Positions 30,626 to 38,775 of a DNA stretch of 46,950 nt are shown here, piece after piece. This DNA is from Hungatella sp. (lineage in GTDB: Bacteria; Bacillota; Clostridia; Lachnospirales; Lachnospiraceae), in assembly GCA_022796015.1 (NCBI GenBank), contig JAAWHU010000019.1, positions 1 to 46,950 of the forward strand. Direction: 5' to 3'. Position 1 is the first letter of the stretch, and each line of letters begins with the position of its first letter. Under the pieces are notes generated by a model, which saw nothing but the letters and a program-made list of their open reading frames with translations, did no database searches and was not told where the DNA came from. The translations under genes and the position numbers were made by a program.

Positions 30626-31543
30626 ATGCCAAAACAAAAAATAAAAAAACGTGTAATCAACAGGCGGCAGCTAAAGGAAGATATTACCGGCTGGGCATTC
30701 ATTGCACCGGTTCTGATTATTTTCATTGTGCTGACCGCATTTCCTTTTCTCTTTTCTCTTTTCTTATCCTTCACGGAATGGAATTTCCTTGGCGGATGGG
30801 AAAAGCTGCATTTTATCGGATTAAAGAACTTTATCAGACTGGCTGGTGACCAACGATTTAAACAGGCTCTGGTCAATACCCTTGTCTATGTGGTGGGCAG
30901 CGTGCCTCTTTCCATTGTACTGGCCATGGTGCTGGCTTACTGCTTAAAGGACAGAATCTACGGAAAGAGATTTTTACATATGCTCTTTTTTATTCCCTAT
31001 GTGTGTTCTATTGTGGCCGTAGGTGCGGTATTTAAGTTTTTATTCCGTGAGGATGGAATTGTCAATAATGTACTCATGGAGATTCATCTGGTCTCCCAGC
31101 CTGTCAAGTGGACGGTGGATGCCAGATTTACAAAGATTCCCATCATTCTGATCTTAATATGGACCTCCCTTGGCTATGAGCTGATTATCTATATGGCGGC
31201 AATCCAGAATGTACCTCAGAATCTGTACGAGGCCGCCAACATGGATGGGGCAGGCAGCATAAGCCAGTTTGTGAATATTACTCTTCCTATGATCTCCCCC
31301 ATCACCTTTTATCTGGTGATTGTCAGGATGATCGCGGTTTTTAAGGTCTTTGGCTCCGTAGATATCTTTACCATGGGCACTACCATGTCCTCCAACTCGT
31401 CGGTGGTTACGGAGATTTACGGCAATGCATTTTCAGGTTATAAGTTCGGTTATGCGTCTGCGGAGGCAGTGGTTTTGTTTGTAATCATTTTGGCTATTAC
31501 CGGATTTAATTTCTGGAGTCAGAAAAAATGGGTTCACTATTGA
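30626..31543 (+). CDS. Sugar ABC transporter permease 1 (MalF-type)
   Basis: 305 aa with six hydrophobic segments. The first (about residues 22-45) follows a Lys/Arg-rich N-terminus. The EAA loop that contacts the ATPase reads NLYEAANMDGAGSISQFVNITLPMI (residues about 210-235). The start is ATG 30626, with GGGAGG five bases upstream; the longer frame from 30557 would translate the palindrome and is rejected. It pairs with permease 2. Confidence 0.92.
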   Translation: MPKQKIKKRVINRRQLKEDITGWAFIAPVLIIFIVLTAFPFLFSLFLSFTEWNFLGGWEKLHFIGLKNFIRLAGDQRFKQALVNTLVYVVGSVPLSIVLAMVLAYCLKDRIYGKRFLHMLFFIPYVCSIVAVGAVFKFLFREDGIVNNVLMEIHLVSQPVKWTVDARFTKIPIILILIWTSLGYELIIYMAAIQNVPQNLYEAANMDGAGSISQFVNITLPMISPITFYLVIVRMIAVFKVFGSVDIFTMGTTMSSNSSVVTEIYGNAFSGYKFGYASAEAVVLFVIILAITGFNFWSQKKWVHY

Positions 31544-31557
31544 GAGGAGATGTGGGT

Positions 31558-32403
31558 ATGCAGTTAGGTATGAAAAAAACACAAATTCTGGTGTCTGTTA
31601 TCAAGACCATCATCTTCACAGTCATCGGACTCATGTTCTTAGCTCCTCTTTTGTGGATGATCAGCTCGTCTTTAAAGACTGCACCGGAAGTCTTTGCCAC
31701 GGATTTTTCCTGGATTCCGGAAAAGCTTCAGTGGAAGAACTATGTGAAGATCTGGACTTCCGATGAAGTGAGTATGGTGAGATCCTATATGAACACCGCA
31801 TGGATTACGGCAATTTCCATTGTGGTTCAGCTTTCCTTTGCATCCATGGCAGCATATGGATTTGCAAAGATTAATTTCCGGGGGAAGAATGTAGTATTTT
31901 TCCTCTTTCTTTCTACCATGATGATTCCGGGGGAAGTAACCATTATTCCCCGGTACATGCTGTTTCGTACTATAGGACTGTACAACAATCATTGGGCCAT
32001 TATTCTGCCCCACTGGTTCAGCGCTACGGCCATTTTCATGTTGAGACAGTTTTATATGGGACTTCCCAATGATCTTATGGAGGCGGCGAAAATCGATGGA
32101 GCAAGCCATCCGGCAATCTTTATCCGCATACTTCTGCCCCTTACCAAATCAGCCTTGGTATCTCTTATGGTACTGACCTTTATTTCCTGCTGGAATGAGT
32201 ACCTTTCTCCTCTGATCTTTTTGACAAAGAAGAATCTGTACACCATATCCCAGGTAGTACGCTGGTATCTGCAGGATGATGCCGTTCGATATGATCTGAC
32301 TATGGCGGCAGCCACCAGCACCGTAATTCCCGTGATTATTCTGACTCTGTGCTGTCAGAAATATTTCGTGGAAGGGATTGCTACCTCCGGTGTAAAGGGA
32401 TGA
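31558..32403 (+). CDS. Sugar ABC transporter permease 2 (MalG-type)
   Basis: 281 aa with six hydrophobic segments and the EAA loop DLMEAAKIDGASHPAIFIRILLPL. The start is put at ATG 31558, nine bases after GAGGAG; the frame is open from 31528, inside permease 1. The stop overlaps the next gene by four bases (ATGA). No ATP-binding subunit of importer type is encoded in the window, so a shared MsmX-like ATPase must energise the system. Confidence 0.92.
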   Translation: MQLGMKKTQILVSVIKTIIFTVIGLMFLAPLLWMISSSLKTAPEVFATDFSWIPEKLQWKNYVKIWTSDEVSMVRSYMNTAWITAISIVVQLSFASMAAYGFAKINFRGKNVVFFLFLSTMMIPGEVTIIPRYMLFRTIGLYNNHWAIILPHWFSATAIFMLRQFYMGLPNDLMEAAKIDGASHPAIFIRILLPLTKSALVSLMVLTFISCWNEYLSPLIFLTKKNLYTISQVVRWYLQDDAVRYDLTMAAATSTVIPVIILTLCCQKYFVEGIATSGVKG

Positions 32404-34049
32404 GAAACTACGCCCTGGGGCTGGACTTCGGCTCTCTGTCAGGGAGGGCAGTTCTTTTGGATATGGAAAACGGAGAGATGGCCGGGGAGGAGGTTATGGA
32501 CTATCCCCACGGCGTCTTAAAGGGACCGCCGGGAGCAGAGCCTCCAGATGGGGAATGGGTTCTTCAGTGCCCGGAGGATTACCGGAAGGTGCTGTATCAT
32601 ATTGTGCCTGAGCTTTTGAAAAAGACAGGCATCTTAGGGGAACAGGTGGCGGGAATCGGAGTTGGTTTTACTGCCAGTACCGTGGTTCCCCTAAAAGAAT
32701 TTCGTCCTCTCAATGAGGATCCAAGATTTGCACTGCGGCCTCATGCATGGACCAAGATGTGGAAACATCACGGGGCATACAGACAGGCCCGTCATCTTAC
32801 AGAACTGTGCCGGAAGCATAATTTGCCTTATCCTGACTGGTATGGAGGAAGGATCTCTTCGGAGTGCCTTATGGCAAAGGTTCTTCAGGTTTTCGAGGAG
32901 GACAGAGAGGTCTATGAGGAGACGGATTGTTTTATGGAGGCTGCAGATTATATAACCAGCCTTCTTGTGGGAAAGCCTGTGTTCGGAGCTTCCCTGGGAA
33001 CGGCCAAGGCACTGTGGAGTAGGGAAACGGGATATCCGGAAAACAGCCTTTTTGCGGCCTGGAGCCCGGAACTTAAGAATCTGCCAGAAAAGCTTATGGA
33101 ACATTTCCCCGGACAAAAGCCTGTGTTGCCGGGAACAAAGGCAGGAGGGCTGTGTAAAGCCATGGCAGAAAGGCTGGGACTTAAGGAGGGAACCTCTGTG
33201 TCGGCGCCCCAGATGGATGCTTACAATGCAGTTCCGGGACTTGGAATTACGGAGCCGGGAACCATGCTTCTTATGGTGGGAACCTCCACGGCAGTGCTGT
33301 TTCTTGACCATAAAGGTATTTGTCCTATGGAGGGTGTTACCGCTGCTCTTGTTGATACCTGTTATGAAGGAATGTGGACTTATGCTACAGGGCAGGCAAG
33401 TGTTGGGGATTGTTTCCAGTGGTTTATAGAAAATTGTGTGCCGGAATCATACTTAAGAAGGACAAAGGAAAAGAATGAAAATCTCCATACCTGTCTCACA
33501 GAGCTGGCCTCAAGGTTAAGACCGGGTCAGACAGGGCTTCTGGCCCTTGACTGGTGGGGAGGAAGCAAATCATCTCCGGACATCCTTCTCAGCGGAATGC
33601 TTCTGGGGCTTACCATGAATACAAAGCCGGAGCATATCTACAGGGCTCTTCTGGAATCTACAGCCTTTGGAGTCAGGGCTATTGCGGAATCCTTTGCCTG
33701 CCAGAACGTGATTACGGATCGTGTGGTTGCCTGCGGAGGGATCGCCGTGAAGAATCCGTTTTTAATGCAGATGTATGCAGATGTTCTGGGCAGACCTATA
33801 GAGGTCAGCACCTGCACCCAGGCGGCCGCCCAGGGAGCGGCAATCTACGGGGCAGCAGCGGCAGAAGAAGGCGATGCTAAGAAAGCGGCAAAAAGAATGG
33901 GGGCAAAGGATATGAAAATCTATGTCCCTGATAAAGAGAGAAGTCAGATTTATGAGAAACTCTACCAAGAATATAAGACCCTTTCTGAATATTTCGGAAA
34001 GGGAGGGAATAAGGTGATGGAGCGTCTTAAGGTATTGACCCAATCTTAG
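32400..34049 (+). CDS. FGGY-family carbohydrate kinase, ribulokinase-like
   Basis: 549 aa. The N-terminal phosphate-binding motif LGLDFGSLSGRAVLLD (Asp9) and YPHGV resemble AraB. The C-terminal half has MLLMVGTSTAVLFL, ALDWWGGSKSS and the adenosine-binding block RVVACGGIAVKNPFLMQMYADVLGRP, followed by Gln-Ala-Ala-Ala-Gly-Ala residues. Length also matches ribulokinase rather than xylulokinase (about 500). These enzymes phosphorylate ketopentoses or polyols with ATP. No araA or araD is nearby, so the true substrate may be a ketose made by the flavoenzymes; this is inference. Coupled to permease 2 by ATGA overlap. Confidence 0.85.
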   Translation: MRNYALGLDFGSLSGRAVLLDMENGEMAGEEVMDYPHGVLKGPPGAEPPDGEWVLQCPEDYRKVLYHIVPELLKKTGILGEQVAGIGVGFTASTVVPLKEFRPLNEDPRFALRPHAWTKMWKHHGAYRQARHLTELCRKHNLPYPDWYGGRISSECLMAKVLQVFEEDREVYEETDCFMEAADYITSLLVGKPVFGASLGTAKALWSRETGYPENSLFAAWSPELKNLPEKLMEHFPGQKPVLPGTKAGGLCKAMAERLGLKEGTSVSAPQMDAYNAVPGLGITEPGTMLLMVGTSTAVLFLDHKGICPMEGVTAALVDTCYEGMWTYATGQASVGDCFQWFIENCVPESYLRRTKEKNENLHTCLTELASRLRPGQTGLLALDWWGGSKSSPDILLSGMLLGLTMNTKPEHIYRALLESTAFGVRAIAESFACQNVITDRVVACGGIAVKNPFLMQMYADVLGRPIEVSTCTQAAAQGAAIYGAAAAEEGDAKKAAKRMGAKDMKIYVPDKERSQIYEKLYQEYKTLSEYFGKGGNKVMERLKVLTQS

Positions 34050-34061
34050 GAGGAAATAACA

Positions 34062-35009
34062 TTGACAAACATACTGAACGGCAAGGACAGCAGCCTGCAC
34101 ATGCGCATCTGGAGGGGAAGCCACTCGGTCCAGGGCATGGGAATCTGGCAGGATCAGGCATTTGTCCTTCACGATACGGGAATCTGCGGAGTCCATGACT
34201 TAAGAGAAGGGAAGGAGGAACCTCTCTGTGTATTTAAGCTGGGTTCCTGGAATGAAGGGGTTCCCCATAAGGATTATAAAAATCATGCCAACTCCTGTAT
34301 GTTCAGCCAAACTCACTATAAAGGAAATCCTATTCCTCTTCTCTATGTAACCATAGGAACGGGAACCGGATATGACGAGGATGGATATTTTTACAGGTGC
34401 GCCGTGGAGAATATTAGGTGCTCAGTGGATGAAGAGGGAAGGGAGTCTTACTCCTCCGAGACAATTCAGACGATTACATACTGCCCTGAGGGAATCCAGG
34501 AGACAGGGTTTATCCAGCCGTGCTGGGGATGTCCCGCATTTTTGATGGATCCTGAGGAAGAATGTATCTATATCTTTTCCGCCAGGTACAGGACCAAGAG
34601 GGAGTGTGTGCCTGAGGGAGTCTGCAACACTTATATTGTAACTAAGTTTGCCCTTCCTGATGTAAACCAGGGCGGTGTGGTGCATCTCACTCCAAAGGAT
34701 ATTCTGGATCAGTTTACCGCTGATTCCGACGTGATGTTCACTCAGGGAGGAACCATATGGAAGGGAAGGCTTTATTATACATTCGGATGTCCCCAGGCCG
34801 GTTATCCTCTTCACGTTCTGGTATTTGATCTGAAGAAAAAATGCCTGTCCATCCATGTTGAGGGTTTGGATGAAGCTCTTGAACAGGAGGAATTGGAGTG
34901 CTGCGCCTTCTATAAAGGAAATCTGATGGTGAACACGAACAGCAAAGATCACGGAAGTATTTTCCGTGTGATGAAGGAGGAAGCATGGGCTGCACAGGAT
35001 CCTTTCTAA
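34062..35009 (+). CDS. Uncharacterised soluble protein, beta-propeller-like
   Basis: 315 aa with TTG start, eight bases after AGGAGG. It is cytosolic: no signal peptide or membrane segment. Spaced aromatic and hydrophobic strands such as GMGIWQDQAFVLHDTGICGVHDL, NHANSCMFSQTHYKGNPIPLLYVTIG, FIQPCWGCPAFLMDPEEECIYIFSARY and FTQGGTIWKGRLYYTFG recur at about 50-60 residues, suggesting a propeller with short blades. The HANS...PLLYV stretch recalls uncharacterised Bacteroides proteins, from memory only. I do not recognise an enzyme family. It ends 25 bases inside oxidoreductase 2, so the two are translated together. Confidence 0.7.
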   Translation: MTNILNGKDSSLHMRIWRGSHSVQGMGIWQDQAFVLHDTGICGVHDLREGKEEPLCVFKLGSWNEGVPHKDYKNHANSCMFSQTHYKGNPIPLLYVTIGTGTGYDEDGYFYRCAVENIRCSVDEEGRESYSSETIQTITYCPEGIQETGFIQPCWGCPAFLMDPEEECIYIFSARYRTKRECVPEGVCNTYIVTKFALPDVNQGGVVHLTPKDILDQFTADSDVMFTQGGTIWKGRLYYTFGCPQAGYPLHVLVFDLKKKCLSIHVEGLDEALEQEELECCAFYKGNLMVNTNSKDHGSIFRVMKEEAWAAQDPF

Positions 35010-36301
35010 TCCAGAAGAAAGCCATGGAGGCAGGAAGGTATGATGTGGTGGTGTGCGGAGGGGGCGTATCAGGCTTTGCCGCCGCCGTAAGCGCTGCCAG
35101 AGAAGGCCTGAAGACTGCCGTGGTGGAGCAGATGAGTTTTTTTGGAGGAACTGCCACTGGTGGGCTGGTCGTTCCCATAAGCGGGTTTTATCACAACGGC
35201 AGACGGGTTGCCGGAGGCATCGGATGGGAGCTGATCTGCCGCTTAGAGGAGGCAGGGGCCGCTGTCGTGGAACTTCCCAAGGGACATGTATCGGTTAATA
35301 TTGAGTACATGAAGCTTTTTATGCAGAGAATGCTTGTGGAAAGCGGAGCGGATTTGTATACAAATTGTGTATTATCGGACTGTATTCTTGAGGGGGAACA
35401 GGTGACTGCCGCAGTGATAGAAAGCAAAAACGGCACAGAAGTTCTTTTTGGAGATTGTTTTATTGATGCTACGGGGGATGGAGCCTTGTGTCATCTGGCT
35501 AAGGTTCCCATGATGGAGGAACGGAGAGAGCTTCAGCCTATGAGCCTGTGTTTTGTCATGGGAGGTGTAGATCTGACTACGGATCTCATGAAAAACTGCA
35601 TTCACCATGACGGGAAAAACGGCTCTCATTCCTGCAACCGGGAGATTGAGCAATTTTTAAAGGACAGGTCGGATGAAGTGAAGCAGTTCGGGGGCCCTTG
35701 GTTCAATACTCTTCTGTGGGGGGATGGAATTGCCGTCAATGTTACCCGCAGCAAAGGCAACGGGGCGGACCGGGCGGAGTTGACGGCAGCGGAGTTAAAG
35801 CTGCGGGAAGATATGTTCTCCATTGCCGGCCTTCTCAAGGAGCATTACCCGGAATTTGCCAACAGCTATATTATTACTTCCGGGATGGGGGCGGGAATTA
35901 GGGAGAGCCGCCATATTCTGGGACTTGAGACTGTTACGGGGCAGGATCTGATTTCGGGAAGGACTTATCCATGTCCTGTGGCCTGCTGTGCCCATCCTAT
36001 GGATATGCACAGGCCCAATGACTCAGGACAGACCTTGATCCCTCTTCCTCATCCTGCTTATGTGCCCCACAAAGCGTTGATTCCCAGGAAGGTGAACAAT
36101 GTAGCGGCAGCAGGCAGATGCATCAGTGCAGACGAGAAAGCCTATGCCAGCCTGCGGGTTCAGGCTACAATGATGAGCATGGGGGAGGCGGCGGGCCTTA
36201 TGGCCCGGCAATTTTGCGAAGGAGAAAGAGCTATGGACAGGCTCTCGGAAAGTAAGCTTTCGGAACGATTCTTAAAAAGAGGATTTCTTAACGGCTCATA
36301 A
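34985..36301 (+). CDS. FAD-dependent oxidoreductase 2 (PF12831-type)
   Basis: 438 aa. GxGxxG is at residues 25-30 (CGGGVSG), with GGTATGGLVVP further on, central DATGDGALCHLA, GIRESRHILGLE, and a C-terminal FAD block AGRCISADEKAYASLRVQATMMSMGEAAG. The same block order occurs in oxidoreductases 1 and 3, so the three are paralogues, but their middle regions differ, arguing for different substrates or steps. The start lies inside the preceding gene with AAGGAGG five bases upstream. The stop overlaps the convergent lacI-type gene by 14 bases. Confidence 0.87.
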   Translation: MGCTGSFLIQKKAMEAGRYDVVVCGGGVSGFAAAVSAAREGLKTAVVEQMSFFGGTATGGLVVPISGFYHNGRRVAGGIGWELICRLEEAGAAVVELPKGHVSVNIEYMKLFMQRMLVESGADLYTNCVLSDCILEGEQVTAAVIESKNGTEVLFGDCFIDATGDGALCHLAKVPMMEERRELQPMSLCFVMGGVDLTTDLMKNCIHHDGKNGSHSCNREIEQFLKDRSDEVKQFGGPWFNTLLWGDGIAVNVTRSKGNGADRAELTAAELKLREDMFSIAGLLKEHYPEFANSYIITSGMGAGIRESRHILGLETVTGQDLISGRTYPCPVACCAHPMDMHRPNDSGQTLIPLPHPAYVPHKALIPRKVNNVAAAGRCISADEKAYASLRVQATMMSMGEAAGLMARQFCEGERAMDRLSESKLSERFLKRGFLNGS

Positions 36302-37331
36302 CGCTTTCTCGTAAGATGAGATAAGGGGGAATGGCGATCTGAATAGGCGGTTGGTGGGGGAGAGTGATTCTGTCGACCAGGCACTTGGCTGCCAGCTTGC
36401 CGATTTGTTCTTTTTGAATGTTTACGCTGGTAAGGCTGGGAACCGCATAGCCGCAGAGGCAGCTGTCCTCATAGGCAATGATGGAGATGTCCCGGGGAAC
36501 TTTGATTCCCGATTCATGGAGATACCGCATGGTACCCATGGCCAGTTTTCCGTTGGCAGCAATAATGCTGTCAGGGCGGCTTCCTGATTCCCAATACTCT
36601 TTAAAAGCAATATATCCGCCATCCCCTCGGTTGGTTGGGCTGATAATTTCCCATGTATCCATAAGGAGGGTTTTGGTCTCTTTTGAGATATTAAAAAAGG
36701 CGTCATGACGTTTTTGAAAGGAGCCGAAGGTTTCAGGACAGTTTAACAGACAGATTTTTTTGTGTCCTGTCTTTAAGAGATGGAGGAAGGATAGGCGTAC
36801 TCCCTCGTCAGGAACCGCATACACGGAATCCACAGTGTCGTCCATATAGTCGGCACCGGCAAGAACAAAGGGAATTTTTCTTTTTTGCAGATTTTGTACC
36901 AACCTGTGGCTGCATGGGGAACCTACGATAACCACCCCATCAACCCGGCAGGATTTTATGGAAAGAGGCAGATCCTGAGCTGGGTCAAGGGAACAGAAGC
37001 GCTCCGTCACAATCCCATAATTAGTTTCGGAAAGTCCGATCATAATGCCGTTGACAATATTCATGGAGTAAAGGCCTGTAGACTGATTATAGTCATAGGA
37101 AGCCTGTGTGGAAAAGCCCTGATTGTCCTGCATGTAGATGATGCCCAGATTGTTGGTGGTGCTGGAGCTGAGGCTGCGGGCATTGTTGTTGGGCACATAT
37201 CCCATTTCATCAATGATTTTTTCCACCAGGATACGAGTCTCTTTTTTAACTAGAGGGCTTTTGTTGATAACCAGGGATACGGTGCTGCGGGAAACTCCGG
37301 CTCTGTTAGCTACATCAATGATTGTGACCAT
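36288..37331 (-). CDS. LacI-family transcriptional regulator
   Basis: 347 aa. The N-terminal helix-turn-helix (TIIDVANRAGVSRSTVSLVIN, residues 3-23) and hinge helix (NNARSLSSS, about 50-58) lead into a periplasmic-binding-like effector domain (LGIIYM, DGVVIVGSP, ISIIAYEDS, TSVNIQKEQIG). Such hinge helices insert a Leu at a central CpG, as in the 16-bp palindrome found twice in this cluster. Its effector is probably the imported or oxidised sugar; both points are inference. It is transcribed divergently from oxidoreductase 3 and convergently into oxidoreductase 2. No copy of the palindrome lies at its own promoter. Confidence 0.94.
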   Translation of the reverse strand: MVTIIDVANRAGVSRSTVSLVINKSPLVKKETRILVEKIIDEMGYVPNNNARSLSSSTTNNLGIIYMQDNQGFSTQASYDYNQSTGLYSMNIVNGIMIGLSETNYGIVTERFCSLDPAQDLPLSIKSCRVDGVVIVGSPCSHRLVQNLQKRKIPFVLAGADYMDDTVDSVYAVPDEGVRLSFLHLLKTGHKKICLLNCPETFGSFQKRHDAFFNISKETKTLLMDTWEIISPTNRGDGGYIAFKEYWESGSRPDSIIAANGKLAMGTMRYLHESGIKVPRDISIIAYEDSCLCGYAVPSLTSVNIQKEQIGKLAAKCLVDRITLPHQPPIQIAIPPYLILRESVMSR

Positions 37332-37358
37332 ACCAATATGCCTCCATGCATTTTTTTC

Positions 37359-37387
37359 AGTATAAAAAAATTACATAAAAAAGTCAA
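37359..37387 (-). promoter_or_regulatory. Promoter of the lacI-type gene
   Basis: Minus strand: TTGACT, a 17-nt spacer and TATACT, within the 79-base divergent interval to oxidoreductase 3. No clear plus-strand promoter for oxidoreductase 3 was found in that interval. Confidence 0.65.
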
Positions 37388-37410
37388 GAAATTGAACAGG
37401 AGGAATCTTT

Positions 37411-38727
37411 ATGGAATATTTTAAGAAAATTGAACAGGAGGAACAATATGATGTGCTTGTGGTGGGCGGCGGCCCGGCAGGAATCTGTGCTGCCGTGTCT
37501 GCGGCCCGGCAAAAGGCAGATACTCTTTTAGTGGAGCGCCTTGGCGTGGTGGGAGGCATGATGACTGCCGGACACGTGGATCCTATTCTGGGCTCCGTGT
37601 CACAAGGAACCATGTATGATGAGATCGTGGCGCTGCTGGCCAAGAATCATCCTGACAGTGTTCCCAAGGTTACCAGAAACGGAAGGGAGATCCCCGTTGA
37701 CCCGGAAGAGGCCAAGATTCTGCTGGCAGATCTGATCTATGAAAGCGGGGCAAAGCTGTATGTACAGACCACGGTCATCGATGTGATTAAAAACGGCAGC
37801 AGAGTGGAAGGAGTAATTCTTACGACTCCCCGGGGACTTATGGCAGTCAGGGCCAAATGCGTCATTGATGCTACAGGAGACGGATATGTGGCCGCCATGG
37901 CAGGGGCTAAGTTCCAGGTGGGAAGAGAAAGCGATGGGCACTGCCAGCCCTGTACCATGGAATTTGTCATTGACCATGTGGACGAGACGCGGGCTCTTAC
38001 CTGTTTTGGAGGAAGTGATCCCGTATGTCTGCCTGATGGAAGGAAGTATTCCCAGGTCTGTAAGGAGGCCAATGAGAAGGGAGAGCTTCCTGACAACGTG
38101 ACGATTGTACGCCTTCACAAGACCCATTATGAAGGGGAGAGAAGCGTCAATGCATCTCAGGCCAACAAGTTCGATACCCTTTCCCTGGATGGAATCTCCC
38201 AGGCCCTTCATGTTCTGCGCAGACAGACAGAGCCTATTGTAAGATTTTTGCAGAAGAATGTGCCTGGTTATGAACAGTGCAGAGTAAAATCCTCTGCAGA
38301 TGTTCTGGGAGTCCGGGAGACGAGAAGAATCTGCGGCGAATCTGCGCTTCAGGATTCCGATGTGGAGAACGGAGCCCGTTTTCCGGATGTGGTGGTGCAT
38401 AAGGCATGGTTCCTCATTGACATTCATAACCCCGTAGGAGGAGGACAGGCGGAAAAGCACTCTCAGCCTGCCGTTCCCTATGACATTCCCTACGGCTGTC
38501 TTGTTCCAAAGGATTTAGATGGACTTTTGGTGGCAGGGCGGTGTATCTCAGGAACCCACAGGGCCCATGCCTCTTACCGGATTATGGCCATCTGCATGGC
38601 TGTGGGAGAGGCAGCAGGAGTAGGGGCGGCTTTAAGCGCCGAGAACGGATGGGAGCCAAGACAGGTGCCGGTGTCCGAGATTCAGAAGGTACTGACTGAC
38701 AGAGGCGTGGTGCTTTTTGACGCCTGA
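37411..38727 (+). CDS. FAD-dependent oxidoreductase 3 (PF12831-type)
   Basis: 438 aa. GxGxxG is at residues 19-24 (GGGPAG), with GVVGGMMTAGHVDPIL, central DATGDGYVAAMAGA, GVRETRRICGE (Glu-Thr in place of Glu-Ser of the paralogues) and a C-terminal FAD block AGRCISGTHRAHASYRIMAICMAVGEAAG. A cytosolic flavoenzyme of unknown substrate. The ribosome-binding site AGGAGG lies six to seven bases before the ATG. It is divergent from the lacI-type gene and ends at a strong terminator, closing the cluster. Confidence 0.88.
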   Translation: MEYFKKIEQEEQYDVLVVGGGPAGICAAVSAARQKADTLLVERLGVVGGMMTAGHVDPILGSVSQGTMYDEIVALLAKNHPDSVPKVTRNGREIPVDPEEAKILLADLIYESGAKLYVQTTVIDVIKNGSRVEGVILTTPRGLMAVRAKCVIDATGDGYVAAMAGAKFQVGRESDGHCQPCTMEFVIDHVDETRALTCFGGSDPVCLPDGRKYSQVCKEANEKGELPDNVTIVRLHKTHYEGERSVNASQANKFDTLSLDGISQALHVLRRQTEPIVRFLQKNVPGYEQCRVKSSADVLGVRETRRICGESALQDSDVENGARFPDVVVHKAWFLIDIHNPVGGGQAEKHSQPAVPYDIPYGCLVPKDLDGLLVAGRCISGTHRAHASYRIMAICMAVGEAAGVGAALSAENGWEPRQVPVSEIQKVLTDRGVVLFDA

Positions 38728-38736
38728 TATACAGAT

Positions 38737-38771
38737 AACAAGAAAAGCTGCCGGCGGCAGCTTTTCTTGTT
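38737..38771. terminator. Bidirectional terminator at the end of the oxidoreductase cluster
   Basis: AACAAGAAAAGCTGCC and GGCAGCTTTTCTTGTT form a perfect hairpin with almost no loop (GCCGGC centre) and A/T-rich flanks. It lies between convergent genes and suits both strands. Confidence 0.9.
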
Positions 38772-38775
38772 TGGC

